Assembly: GCA_031761405.1 (NCBI GenBank)
Contig: JASEVX010000003.1
Coordinates: forward strand, 20,511,849-20,575,848
From: Serripes groenlandicus
Taxonomy: Eukaryota > Mollusca > Bivalvia > Cardiida > Cardiidae
DNA: 64,000 bases
Direction: 5' to 3'
Under the pieces are notes generated by a model that was not told the origin of the DNA, made no database searches, and was given only the letters and a program-made list of their open reading frames with translations. Of the stretch, positions 49,601 through 62,700 are shown one piece after another. The position numbers and the translations under genes are program-made. Position 1 is the first letter of the stretch. Each line of letters opens with the position of its first letter.

Positions 49601-50127
49601 GTGGGCCATGAGGCATTTGATCGCTCTCCTGAGAATGTGCCATTTAACCCTCCCTTTCCAATGTAAGGGCATCTTCTGACCCATCTGCAGTAGACGACCT
49701 TTGAAAACATAGTTTTCAACTTTCTTCTGAAACTTTACATTTATATATAGAGATTTGCCAGATTTGTCTCCTGATGATTTCAAAGTCGTAGGAACATATC
49801 TGTCAAATTATCTTGAAATCAGAGCAGAACAGTTTGCATGAGTTTTGTCATTTTAGACCTCTTTGAAGCTGCATGGTCTTGCAACTAATCAATACAACTT
49901 GGACTTTTTGTGTAGAGGGTCACTTAAGGTCTGAGGAGAGGAATTTTAAAAGTTTTGTGATTTTTTTTCCCCCTTTCTGATACTACAGGAACCAAAGTTA
50001 TTAATAGAAATTGTTTGTCTGTTTTAAGGTTTTTTGGACGCCGCCAAATGTCCCCAAACCCACACCGGATACAGGGTGATCACAATGTCTCAACTTGAGC
50101 ACTCTGCGCTCTGGTGAGCTAAAAAGA
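49600..50127 (+). mobile_element. Pearl-like element with an embedded MITE remnant
   Basis: The head ACAAGTGGGCCATGAGGCAT runs to CGCTCTCCTG. A MITE-like stretch lies at 49645-49800 (CCCTCCCTTTCCAATGTAAG, ATCTGCAGTAGACGACC). The tail CTTGAGCACTCTGCGCTC ends GGTGAGCTAAAA. Confidence 0.65.
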
Positions 50128-50224
50128 AAAACACTATGAAAAATAAAGTATTGCTTGAAACAACAAAAAAATGTTTAACATTTTTTTTCATATATGTTTG
50201 TGTTTAGACTTTAGAAATTATAGT

Positions 50225-50660
50225 GTACTAAATAAACCCTCTCTCAAGTGCAGACTTGAGGCCTTTGCAGCAGAAGACTTTTGAAAAAGTGTGACAAATT
50301 GATCATTTCTCAAGCCAACAATATTCCATTATTATGTTTTCTTTTCAAGATAAACTGTGAGAAAGGGATAAATGAAAATTCCTGCATTATGTTTTACAAC
50401 AGTTCACTTTCATCTTTCTCTTCTTTGCCCTTTCATACATGTCATTGGAATCTCTTTCTACTCCTGAAATAGAGATAAAAGCATAATAAATTTAACCCTT
50501 TCCTCACATATTCTCTTGTAATAGAGATTAAAGCATAATCAGATTTACCCTTTCCCACACATATACTCCTGAAATAGTGATAAAAGCATAATAATTTGAA
50601 CCCTTTTCTTCATATAGATCACTTTTCCCACAATAGTTTCAACTTTATTCAATAATTGTT
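50225..50660. mobile_element. Decayed TTAA MITE pieces
   Basis: AACCCTCTCTCAAGTGCAGA, TTAACCCTTTCCTCACATA (50493-) and ACCCTTTTCTTCATATAGAT (50600-). Each is only a terminus or a half. No gene is seen here. Confidence 0.45.
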
Positions 50661-50725
50661 CTTTCATTAAATGTAGTCTTTATCAGGAAAACAGGTTGAG
50701 AAGAATTTCCGACTTACTGATTGCA

Positions 50726-50748
50726 TCAATCACCACACTGTTTCCGAA
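50726..50748 (-). CDS. RAB34/36: Candidate last coding exon of the Rab gene
   Basis: After acceptor ATCGCAG the in-phase reading adds IRKQCGD and stops at 50728-50726. Another frame of the same exon reads [20 protein letters not shown] and then stops. It looks more like a Rab34 tail but needs a different phase. Neither ends in a CC-type prenylation signal. The true exon may differ. Confidence 0.35.
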
Positions 50749-53700
50749 CTGCGATTCAAAAACCAATTAACCCTTTCCCACATACACCCTGAGCTTAACC
50801 CTTTCTCTCATATAGATGCTTTCTGACACCTCTGCAGCAGACGGCTTTTTAAAAATATAGTGACAAAAGAAGAAATTGCTCAAAACGAGCAATTTCTCCT
50901 TTTGTCACAATGTTTTCCACTTTTAGGTTATCCATTCAATTATAGAGATTTTCTATTTTTTGACAAAATATGTTCTAAATCGTCTGCTGCCATTTTGTTG
51001 TATATGAGATAAATGGTTCAGAAGAATAGCACACTTACTAATAGCCCCAATCTGTTTATGAGATGGATTGGCAGTTGAATCGACCTCCCTCAGCACAGCA
51101 GCATCGAAGGTCAAACACACACAGCGGAATGCAAACTCTTGTACATTTTCACCTGGATACATAAACCATTGGTAAAAGACTCTATAATTTTTAACCCTTT
51201 TCCAAAGCAGACGACTTTTGAAAATATTGTGACAAAAAGAGAAGATGCTCAAAACAAGCAATTCTTTCTTTTGCAACAATGTTTTCAACTTTTTCAGTGA
51301 TATACAATCATTTATGATGGCTTTATATATTTTGCCTAGCTGTTTTCAAAGTTGTCTGTTGCAGAACTATTGTATGTAGGGTTAAGCATGAAAATGAATG
51401 TAGTTTTAGAAACAAGAGCTGTCTGCGTGCTCAACTTTTCCACCGCTTAATCAAAATTTCTAATTCAAATAATAAAGGACCATTACTTGCATTATATGCA
51501 AGATAAAGTTATCTTACTTGATTACTGATATAGGTGTGATGGTTAGGAAGGGATGTATAAAGTTCCAATGCAATGCATCAAGTAGTTACTGAGATATGGT
51601 CTCTTAATGCAGTTGCACGCAAAACAAGTCATAACAGGGCAATGATTTGAATTATATGCAGGAAGAAGTTATCTAACTTAATCATTAAAATAGGTGTGCT
51701 GATTGAAAAGGGTTGTATGAAGTTTGAATGCAATTCATCAAGTAGTTACTGAGATATTATGCGGGGTAAAACAATTTTTTTTTTCCATACAAGAATTATC
51801 ATTAAGACTTTAAAATACTTTGACTAATACAGTCATGAAACTGTTTGCAAATGTTAATGAGTGTAACTGTGTGTACCTGTAGTATAATAATACCAGAGGA
51901 ATGATATAAATATTGATATAGAAATCTTGTATTATCACCATATGAAACTTAATTAGCAAAATTTCACCAAATAAGGGGCCTCTACTCTGGGTAGTCATGG
52001 GCAATAAAGCTAACAAGAGCACCGCGTACGGCACAGACGCTCGACTGATAGGGAGAAAACAGAAGAAAAAAAAAGCTGAGCTGAACAAAAAACCTTAACC
52101 TTAACCGGACGACCACGCCGCCGCGGACGACACCAGGGTCATGACAATAGCTCGAGCTAAAAATGGAACTCATACTTATAAATGTTATAATGCAAGTTGG
52201 AACTATAACAGGTTTATAAAGATCAGTTTTGCTCAAGTTAGCAAAAAACTTTAACCTTGAAATGTCCTGTGTTAAAAGAAAGTTGAATAAAAAGGAGTAC
52301 AGTCATGTATTTACAATTTCCCATAGTATTTTAAGTTGAACTAAAACTTTAATAGACTGGTATAGTGGTTTGAGCACATGCTTCCAGAGCAGGAGATGAG
52401 GGTATACCATACCATAAAAAGAGTCGCTTCGCTACTTGGTAATCAGAATGTTGAGGATAGATTCATGATTAGTGAGACAGTGGCAGGATATAGTAACAAC
52501 AAATATTGATAATCAACCCAGGAAACGCAGTGATAACTGCTAAGCTGTTCAAAGTGCTGTAAACTTAAAACAAATCAAAACATTATTTTTTTAAATTATT
52601 TCCTTAGATGTATACAAAGCAAACAATTATAAATATAACGAATCAGATAAAACATTAATTTTTCTATAATAACTAACTGACCCGACAAAGCCGATAGTGA
52701 CCAGTATTCAGCCCCAATACCTTGAGCAATTTCAACGGCTCTTTCTTCTACAGCTTTGCATGCTGCTTTTGACTGAAAAATACAAAATTTAAACCATTAC
52801 TCACATACTGCAAAGTTGCAGCAGACACACTTGAAGATGTCTAGGTAAACATATCAAAAAAATGTATAAATACATAACAAGAGATGTTTGTCAATGATCA
52901 TTTTGATTGATTGATTGGGGTTTAATGCCATTTTCAATAATTTTTCAGTCATATCACAGCGGCCAGTTTATCGACCCATGTGTTGCCTGGCTTTCATATA
53001 CCATATCTCCAAGCAACTGGCTACATTTTGACATAGACTGTAAGCACATTTGTCAAACGTTGAAAAGAATATTGGCCGAGCTTGGGTTCACATTTTCAGG
53101 AACTTGTGGAAGATTGAATGAAATATGCATGACTCGAAATGGGAGCTAATAAGTCACTTCTGATCTATCAGAGAAGCCATGTGTGTTGAAAGTCACTGTG
53201 ACCTTGACCTTAGACTGGATGACCTCACAATCAAAAGCAGTTATCTACTGGCCATGCCCATCCTCCCTGAAAAACGTTAAGACAATAGGCCAAAGCATTC
53301 TGCAGTTAACAATTGGACAAGCTTTTTGTTATCAAAGTCACTGTGACCTTGACCTTAGTAGGGAAGGCCTCAAAATCAATATGGCTCATCTATTGGTCAT
53401 GCATTGGGGAAAAAGGTAACATTCCTCATTTGAAGTAATTTGTTATGCAATAAAAGAATAAAATATTGTTGCTGCAAGTGGTAAAGTGTTAATTTCTTCA
53501 TGACATCAATTAAACTTGATAAGTGATGGGATGAAAAGAATAAACACACTGGCAGCCTATGTAATTTTAGAAGAAATATGACAATATGAGATATGAAATT
53601 TAAGGCTTGATCTACATGAATCTGCCCACCAACAAGAGGACCATAAGGGCCTGAATCGCTCTACATGTATCCTGTATTAAGATGGATCAAAGAAGAAGTT

Positions 53701-56700
53701 TTCTAACTTCATCAATTCATATTTCTTTGTAAAACTTCTAGGCTATAGTTAATTAACCATTGAACTTTTTATATAGGAATTCTATCAAACATTACATTTA
53801 TGCGCCTGTAAAATTATCAGGGATAAGAATTCTCATTATAACCCTTTCCCACATACAACAAATCTGTGGCAGACAACTTTGAAAATATTTTAGTCAAAAC
53901 ATGGAAAATCTCTGTAAATGAAATATAATGTTTTGATATAGTTGAAAACATTGTGTCGAAAGGAGAAATCCATTTGTCAGTGTTTTCAAAAGTTGTCTGC
54001 TGCTGAGGCATCAGAAGGTGTCTATATGTGGCTAAACTGTATTACATATACAATCGATCCAAATTCATGTTGTTTCTTGTAAATGATGTTGTATTTGGGT
54101 AAAAGTAGCTGTGTTAATGTAGCTTTTATGACATAAATATATTTTGTGACGAAGGTGGTGACATTATTTCATATCACCCGGGCTACAGATAACAACCCAT
54201 TGGAATTATTTCTCACTAGGAAATTTTTCTCATCTTCAAATGTTGCTATAAATATTCGCAGTATTTGTAATAAATATGTACAAATTGGTTACTGGAGCTG
54301 TTGGTTATACTAAATACCACATCTATTGATGCTGCAGCTATTGTGGCTTCAGCGGAAAACATTTCTAAGTTAATATTACACTATAATTCCATGTTAAGGC
54401 ACATGTCAAGGGTCAACATCTGTACAATTGTGGAAGGGGACAATAAGTAGTATCCCCTTTGCCAAAATGTTTTCTGCTTTACTCAATAATAACTCATTTG
54501 TAGAGATTTTCCATACTTTTTCCCCATTGATTTCTCCAGCAAATTTGATATATTTGGAAAAAGGTTGACTGCAACATACCATGTCAAAATTGAGTCTTAA
54601 ATTAAAGGTTTAAGTTTAAACTTATTTATTTAACATAGATTGAATAATAAATACACTTGATGGCTGCTTCATAGAGACTTAACCAGTACTCGCGCCGTTT
54701 GTTCGAAAAAATCCAAGTCAGAACCCGCTCATCACGGGACTTGAACCCAAGACCTATGGTACAAGAGGCTGATGCTCTAGCTCTCCACCACTAAATTAAC
54801 AATCAAAGGTTTGAAGTATGAAAGTAAAGCTAGTATCTATTCTTACAACTATGTCTTTCTTAGTTCCAACAACAAACTTTATGGGATCTGTAGTGCTTGC
54901 TGTTGCATCGGTCATCCAGCGAGAAATACTTGCCATTGAGGATTCATCAGACAGGTCAAATACAACAATAACAACTGTAACAGAGATGTAATAATTGTAA
55001 GAGGAAACTTTCCCACATATAACATTTCTACAGTAGACAACTTTGAAAACATTTATACAAATATATTGATCATCTTTACTTTTTTGAAAAGTGCTGAAAA
55101 CATTGTGGCAAAAGGGGAAAGTGCTCATCATGAGCAGTTTTCCTTTAGCGACAATGTTTTCAAAACTTGTTTGCTGCAGCAACATCAATATGCATCTACA
55201 GGTGGGAAAAAAATAAAACATTATACAATATGATGTTTTTCAAAGGTGACTGCTGAGAAAATATTTGTTTACATATCTGGAAAAATTGAAAGTACTATGA
55301 TGTGTTGTTTTGAGTACCGGTAATCTCTAATTTTCCAACAATACTTTCATAAGCTTATTGCTTCTTAGGCATCACAAATTGTGTCTATCAGGTGAAATGT
55401 TATCCCTTTCCCCTAAACATAAAATGTTCTGCAGAGGATAAAACTATGGATAATCTCTTTGTAATTTGTCTGGGAAAAGTTGCTTTTTTCCCCAAACCAA
55501 AACAATAGGTATGGTATTGTAAACATGGCAATATTGGATATAACTGTGTATCAATATTCATGCATATTATAAGGTAATATAAACTCTTGCAAAAAGGTCA
55601 GGACTACAAAACACAATGCATGTATTGAGCAACTTTTACTATAACCTAATGGTTTTATGAAATTCTCTACTACAGAGGGTTATACAAATTTATATTGTTT
55701 CCTACATGCAGAGTGGACGGACACATGTTGATGCACATCTGCAGCAGGTGACTTAGGAAAATATTGTGTTTTGACTCTATTCAATAACTATGCTTCATTT
55801 TACCTAGATGTTTCTAACCAGCCAAAGATTTGGCGTATGTAGAAAAGGTTCAAATTAAAGCTGTTCAGTAAAGTGTTTGTATTAACAGTGGAACCCTTTC
55901 CCACATACAACAAATCTGCAGCAGACAACTTTGAAAACATATTTTGCAAATATAGGACCAATCTACATAAATAAAAGTAAATATTTTGAAAAGAGATGAA
56001 AACAAAAGTCGACTGCTGCAGATTCTTCAAAATGCACCTTCACGTGGGAAAGAGTTAAAGGTCAAATATGGAGTTAACCCTTTCCCTCATATAGACGCTT
56101 TCTGACAACCCTGCAGCAGACAGCTTTTTGAAAACATGGCGACAAAAGAAGAAATTGCTCAAAACGAGCAATTTCTCCTTTGGTCACCATGTTTTTAACT
56201 CTATTCAATTATTGTACTTTCATTTTAAAGGGGATTTCCAAATTTGTTCGGGTACGTTTTCAAAGTCGTCTGCTGCCAATTTGTTGTATGTAAGAAAGGG
56301 TTAAAAACCCGATATATGCATCTTATCTAGAGCTGTGCAACAAGACGTGGAAGAAGACTTACCGTGAGCACCTCTGTAGTAGGAAGAAGCTATACTTTTA
56401 AACCGTTCCTGACCAGCAGTATCCCATCTGTAAAGAGAAGATGTATGTAGGACATTTGAGTCTTGTCTGGTCACATGGGGTTAGTTTTCATGGTGTTTAT
56501 GCTGCTTTCAACAAGATTTTAGTTTTATCATGGCATTATCATGGCATTTACTGGGTAAGTTACCAGTATTACTGATAAATTTATCCTGACACCAGTGTAA
56601 AGGTCGTAATGCCAACCCCACAATGCTGAGCGCCAAAGAGGGAAGGCAATTAATACCATTTTTCGAGTATTTGGTATGACATGCCCGAGGATAGAACCTG

Positions 56701-59700
56701 CAACTTCCCGCATCCTAGGTGGATACTCTACCACTTCACCACCGATACATGGGCTTTCGTTGACTATGGCATTATTTAATGTTACATTGGCATATAACTA
56801 ATGTGTCTTCACTTCTAGTATTTTCTCAAAAGTCTATGACTAAATTACAGTATATGTTAATTGACATTGAAGGCTCTTCTGAGACTGTACAGATGCACAG
56901 GCTAGCCTTCACTGTTTGCAATAACAACAAGACCCAAACTTACTTGACAGGGCTCATTTGTTTTAGACAATACCATAAATGAAAACTTAACAATTCATTA
57001 ATTTGAGTGGTGATGTAAAAAAAGATTTAATACATAAAACAAATAACAGCAAAAGGAGAAATTGCTTGTAAGGTTTTCGAAAGTTGTCTGCTTTAGATGG
57101 ATCAAAATCAATTTGAGCAACGTCTTACCATTTCCAAAATTTGTCAAGCAAAGACCTAGAACTTATTTTATTCAAAAACATTTTTGTGTGTAAAACAATT
57201 GATTGGCTCATCCCCATTAGAGTTTTTCATGGTTACCAGTTCACTTAATCATGCGTTTCCTGTATCATTACTCCACACAAAATACTTTATAGGCAACTGG
57301 CTACCTTTGGGCAAAGACTTTTGTAAATACAATGTAACAACTTCCATATTTTTTTATTTGGATTTTTTATGCAATCAATGGTTTTAAACATTATTTCATC
57401 TATATCATGGTGACAGTTCACTTGTTCATGATCCCTGGGTAAACAAACCAGCTTTAGGCTAGGAAATGTGCCTAAAGGCATTCCACCATGACAACTGCAA
57501 ATTGGAATGGAATCTGGGACACCCAGTTCCAAAACCCAACCGTTAGTCACTTGGCCGCGGCAGATTCCTTTGTAAATAATTAAAAAAAATGAAATGGCTG
57601 ATCACAGGTTCAAACTCATGACCCCTGGATTGATAGCCCTCATTGTTACCAACTGAGCTATAATGGCTGGACTTTCTGAAACATGAACATCTGGCTAAAC
57701 AAGGCTTGGCTGTACATACAATTTCTTAATTGGAAATATTGGCAATAAAGAGTGAACACATATAACTTATATAACTTACATTTGTAATGTAAACGGTGTT
57801 GATAGAACACTGAATTTTTCTACCTCAAAATCAACACCAATTGTAGCTTTATAATCTCTATCAAAAGCATCATGGCAAAATCTGAAATATATCATAATTA
57901 TACAAATACAGAAGAAAATGAAAGAAATGGCGTATCCAGAATCCAAAAAGGAACAGTAACTCCAACTATATTTTAAAGTCATTGCATATCCAATTAAATC
58001 TTGAAATATTCTTGATATATATCAATTTCCTCTCAAAATATTCAAAGCAACTGACTTTTTTTATTTAATTGTTACCTTGATAATTAAGCTATAACTAGAT
58101 CTTGCATGTGACACACACCATCTCTTCAAGGTGAACAAGTGTGCCATAAAGTTTTAAATTCATTTACCCTTTCCCTCATATAGACGCTTTCTGACGCCTC
58201 TGCAGCAGACAGCTTTTTGAAAACATAGTGACAAAAGAAGAAATTGCACAAAACGAGCAATTTCGCCTTTTGCCACAATGTTTTCAACTTTTAGTCATAG
58301 GTTATCCATTCAATTATAGAGATTTTCTATTTTTTGACAAAATATGTTCAAAGTCGTCTGCTGATGAGTTGTATTATGTTAATGCCTGTGAAAGTAATGG
58401 CAGCTACAAACTCCATTTGAACCTTAGTCCCTCAAGTTCTATTTATTTCAGCTAAAATCCTTGGTCTTGTGCCCAACAAATCTCGACATTTGAGCAAGTC
58501 CTTCCTCTTGCACACAACAAATTGTATCATAAATGTGAACAATTATTTTACAGTATATATCAATATGGTCATATTTTAGGCCGTCGTAACATGTAGATGC
58601 TTTCTGACGCCTCTGCAGCAGACAGCTTTTTGAATACATAGTGACAAAAGAAGAAATTGCTCAAAACGAGCAATTTATCCTTTTGCTTTGTTTTTTTTCC
58701 ACTTTTAGTCATAGGTCCATTCAATTATAGAGATTTTCTATTTTTTGACAAAATATTTTCAAAGTCGTCCGCTGCAGAATTGTCGTATGAGGGAAAGGGT
58801 TAATCCTGAAAAAAAGATGATGGATAATTACCTGTTAACCAAACTAGTCTTTCCTACAGCCACATCTCCAACCAAAACTGCCTTACAGATTTTTAAACTG
58901 AAATATATATATATATAGTGTTATCATACAAATGGCCTCGACAACTTAACCCCTTTCCCTCATACAGCAATTCTGCAGCAGACGACTTTGAACGTATTTT
59001 GTCAAAAAATAGAAAATCTCCATAATTGAATGGATAACCTAATGACAAAAACTGGAAAACATTGTGGCAAAAGGAGAAATTGCACATTTTGTGCAATTTC
59101 TTCTTTTGTCACTATGTTTTCAAAAAGCTGTCTGTTGTAGAGGCATCAGAAAGTGTCTATATGAGGGAAGGGGTTAACCCTTTTCCATATACAACACATC
59201 TGCAGCAGACGACTTTGAAAATAACAAGGAAAAAGTTTGGAACATCTCTATAAATCAAAGTGTAAATAACAAATGCTTTCTAAACGGTAAAAGCTGTCTG
59301 TTGCATTTTGAGTAAAGGTTGAAGAAATACTTTTGAAGTTTTACAAATGAATGTCTGTAACAATTGCTGTGACATTTACAACTTTAGAAACATCTGCAGC
59401 AGATAAACATTACAAACAATGTCAGAAAAAAAAGGAGTTGTTCATCACAAGCAATTTATAATTTCTCATAAAAGGTTTTATATTTACATTGCTACTTTGT
59501 CCCGAAAGTGTACATTTATCATGTCTCTACAAATCTGTTCTTCAGATGAATTCAATAAGATTCATCAGTTAATATATTATGAAATAGAAATGAAAACATT
59601 GTGGCAAAAGGTAAAAAAGTCTCAATATTTCTCATTGTGTCACAATATTTTAAAAATTAGTCTGGTGCAGATGCGTTAAAATTAGGGATGGCAACGGTTA

Positions 59701-62700
59701 CCGGTATTACTAACCGGTTACTCGTACAATTTTGTAACTGGTTACCCGGTTAACTGTATAGATTCATAGACAATAAATATCCACTGGTTTAGTCGAATAT
59801 GGTTGCGCATGTTACTGGTTCCACCAGTCCAAGACAGTTCATTACCACACAAACTGCACTTGACTTTGTAATCATCAGCACAGCGTTTGAAATAATTCCA
59901 GAGAAAGGATGTAGCAGGCGGCTTTATGGCAACATAATCTGTAGATCTTTTTTAACGAAGTGACTGTTATACGATTTATAATATGTCGAATGAAAAAGGT
60001 CGTTGTCGTATTGGGTTTATTTACCCTCGCCTTTCGACATAAAGCCATTTGGCGAGCTATTGAAAATGAAAAAGGTACATAGCTGCATATCTTTAAATAC
60101 CAACTCAGGGGAAAATGTGTTACAAACTTCAAATTACTCTTTAAATCTTCTAATCGTGTTGGTAAATAATAATTTACAAAAACAACAATTTAAATCCACT
60201 CCAATTAGTTGTATTATCAAAACAAACGCCGAATAAATTTAATTAATTTCTGCCTTTATTAGACATTAAACTTTTTTTAAAAGAACCAAAGCGTCCTTTA
60301 ATTGACAATTATTCGATAAACACTACACAGACAAACGGTCATCAATAAAATCAAGTGCGGCTGTTCTCGTAATGTAAACACTGGCCGCTCGAGGCGTGAA
60401 TAATTAACCTCTCATGTCAGATACGTGTGACAAATTGAAAAGAACAAAAGGTGAAACACAACTGTGTATATATTTTATCTTTTCTTCCGAGTACTCGGTT
60501 ACCAAAATTACTAACCGATTAATCGGAAAACATACGGTTAACCGGGTAACCGATTAATCGTTGCCATCCCTAGTTAAAATGCATCTGCATTTAGGAAGGG
60601 TGAAACCTATTTTCAATAATTACAGTTTTGCATATCTAGAAGGGTTTTACAACTGTTAAACAGATTTCAGTAAAAACCTGTTGACTATACACTTATCCAT
60701 GATCATTGCTGGACTAAGCAGCACTATGATGCAAAGTATCCCATGGGCACGCCAACCATCCATCAATGATCGCAAACCGGCTATAGATATAATTCGCTTT
60801 TGCTTGCTTCATAATCAAAACATGAAAATAAACAGAGCGGGTCATTCAGGTGTGAATTGACAACTTTATCAAAACATGAAAATAAACAGAGCGGGCAATT
60901 CAGGTGTGAAATGACAACTTTATCAAAACATGAACATAAACAGAGCGGGCCATTCATGTGTGAAATGACAACTTTATCAAAACATGAAAATAAACAGAGC
61001 GGGCCATTCATGTGTGAAATGCCAACTTTATCAAAACATGAAAATAAACAGAGCGGGCCATTCATGTGTGAAATGACAACTTTATCAAAACAAAATGGGA
61101 CGAGGAGCATGATACTATCAATTAACCCTTTCCCTCATATAGACACTTTCTGACGCCTCTGCAGCAGACGGCTTTTTGAAAACCTTGTGAAACAAGATGT
61201 GTTTGTGAAACACTGATGCCCCCGAATGGCAACATCTAGGTCAAAGGTCAAGGTCGCAAGGTCAAAAATGTTGGTACTGACAGAAAGGTCATGTCACAAG
61301 GAATAAACATGTGAAATATGGTAGCCGTACCTGTTATGGTTCAAAAGTAGTGGTCAAGGTTAAAGTTTTTTTTGAGAATGGCAATATCTAGGTCAAAGGT
61401 CAAGGTCGCAATGTCAAAAATTTTGGTACTGACAGAAAGGTCATGTCACAAGGAATACACATGTGAAATATGGTAGCCGTACCTGTTATGGTTCAAAAGT
61501 AGTGGTGAAGGTTAAAGTTTTTTTCGAAGACGTGCAGACAGACAGGTCAAAAACTAGATGCCCACTGAATCGGTGATTCCGGGGGCATAAAAAGAGGAAA
61601 TTGCACAAAACGTGCAATTTTTCCTTTTGCCACAATGTTTTCCACTTTTTGTCATAGGTTATCCATTCAACTATGGAGATTTTCTATGTTTTGACAAAAT
61701 AATTCAAAGTCGTCTGCTGCATAATTGTCGTATGAGGGAAAGGGTTAAACATTTTTATCATAATATGTCTGTGCTTTATACTGAAGATAATGCTTTTGAT
61801 AAAACAATCATTATCAAATTTTATTTATAAGTGAACTTATCAACAAAAAGCCAAGAATAAATTCATATGTTAATAAATTTATTATAAATACAAAATTAAA
61901 ATAGGAATGCCATTCAGCAAAGTTTATCAGTGGCCATTACTCCTCCCAGGACCAGGGCTGCATCTCCAGGATGCTCAAGGACCTTGAAGAAAAAATGCAC
62001 ACCTCGTCTACTTCTACAAAGTGGGCTGATGCGAGCAATGCTATGTCGTGACTTTGTGACTTCAATTTGTGGTAAGAGAAACTTTTGAAAATGTCTTGCT
62101 ACTAACAAAATGACAAGATCAGCATCTATGAACTCTAATTATTTTACAGTCAATAAGTGTTAAACTGTTTTATTTAAAAACTCATTCCTCTAAAAAATTC
62201 CTATTGACTCGAACAACCTCGACAATAAAACAGTGTGTGCATTGACAATTGCGGGTGTCAGAACAGCCCTACAGCATCGGGACTAAATAAACTGCCGTCT
62301 CTCTCCCGCTGCGCATATGCTGAAATCAGTGAAATGCCCTGCAGTGTAATCCAGATTCAGATGGATAGTAGGTGATGAAATATAGACAATCTCACAAAAA
62401 AGTAGGCATGTCTGTTTCTCTAATCTAAAACAACAATATGAGCATTTCCATTGAAATCTTGTATGTTCTCAAATTTTGACAACATTGTGGCAAAAGGGGA
62501 AATTGCTAATAATGTGCAATTTCACCACATTAATGGAGTTTTTTCACATCTTTGCCTGGATGTTTTCAAAGTCGTATGACACATATTTGATGTATGTGGG
62601 AAAAGGTTAAGATAGGACAACTGCTGCATATCATATGTTTTGCCCTTAATCCTAAAACAGGCATTAATAAATCGGTCTCCTATATATTCATTGAATCATG

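Noticed and set aside
56680..56750. Possible minus-strand tRNA
   Set aside because: Box A and box B are present but the flanking sequence is a SINE body, and the arms do not pair as in a tRNA.
60781..61153. Repeat protein of 18-residue units
   Set aside because: It follows from a 54 bp minisatellite; the opposite strand is equally open.
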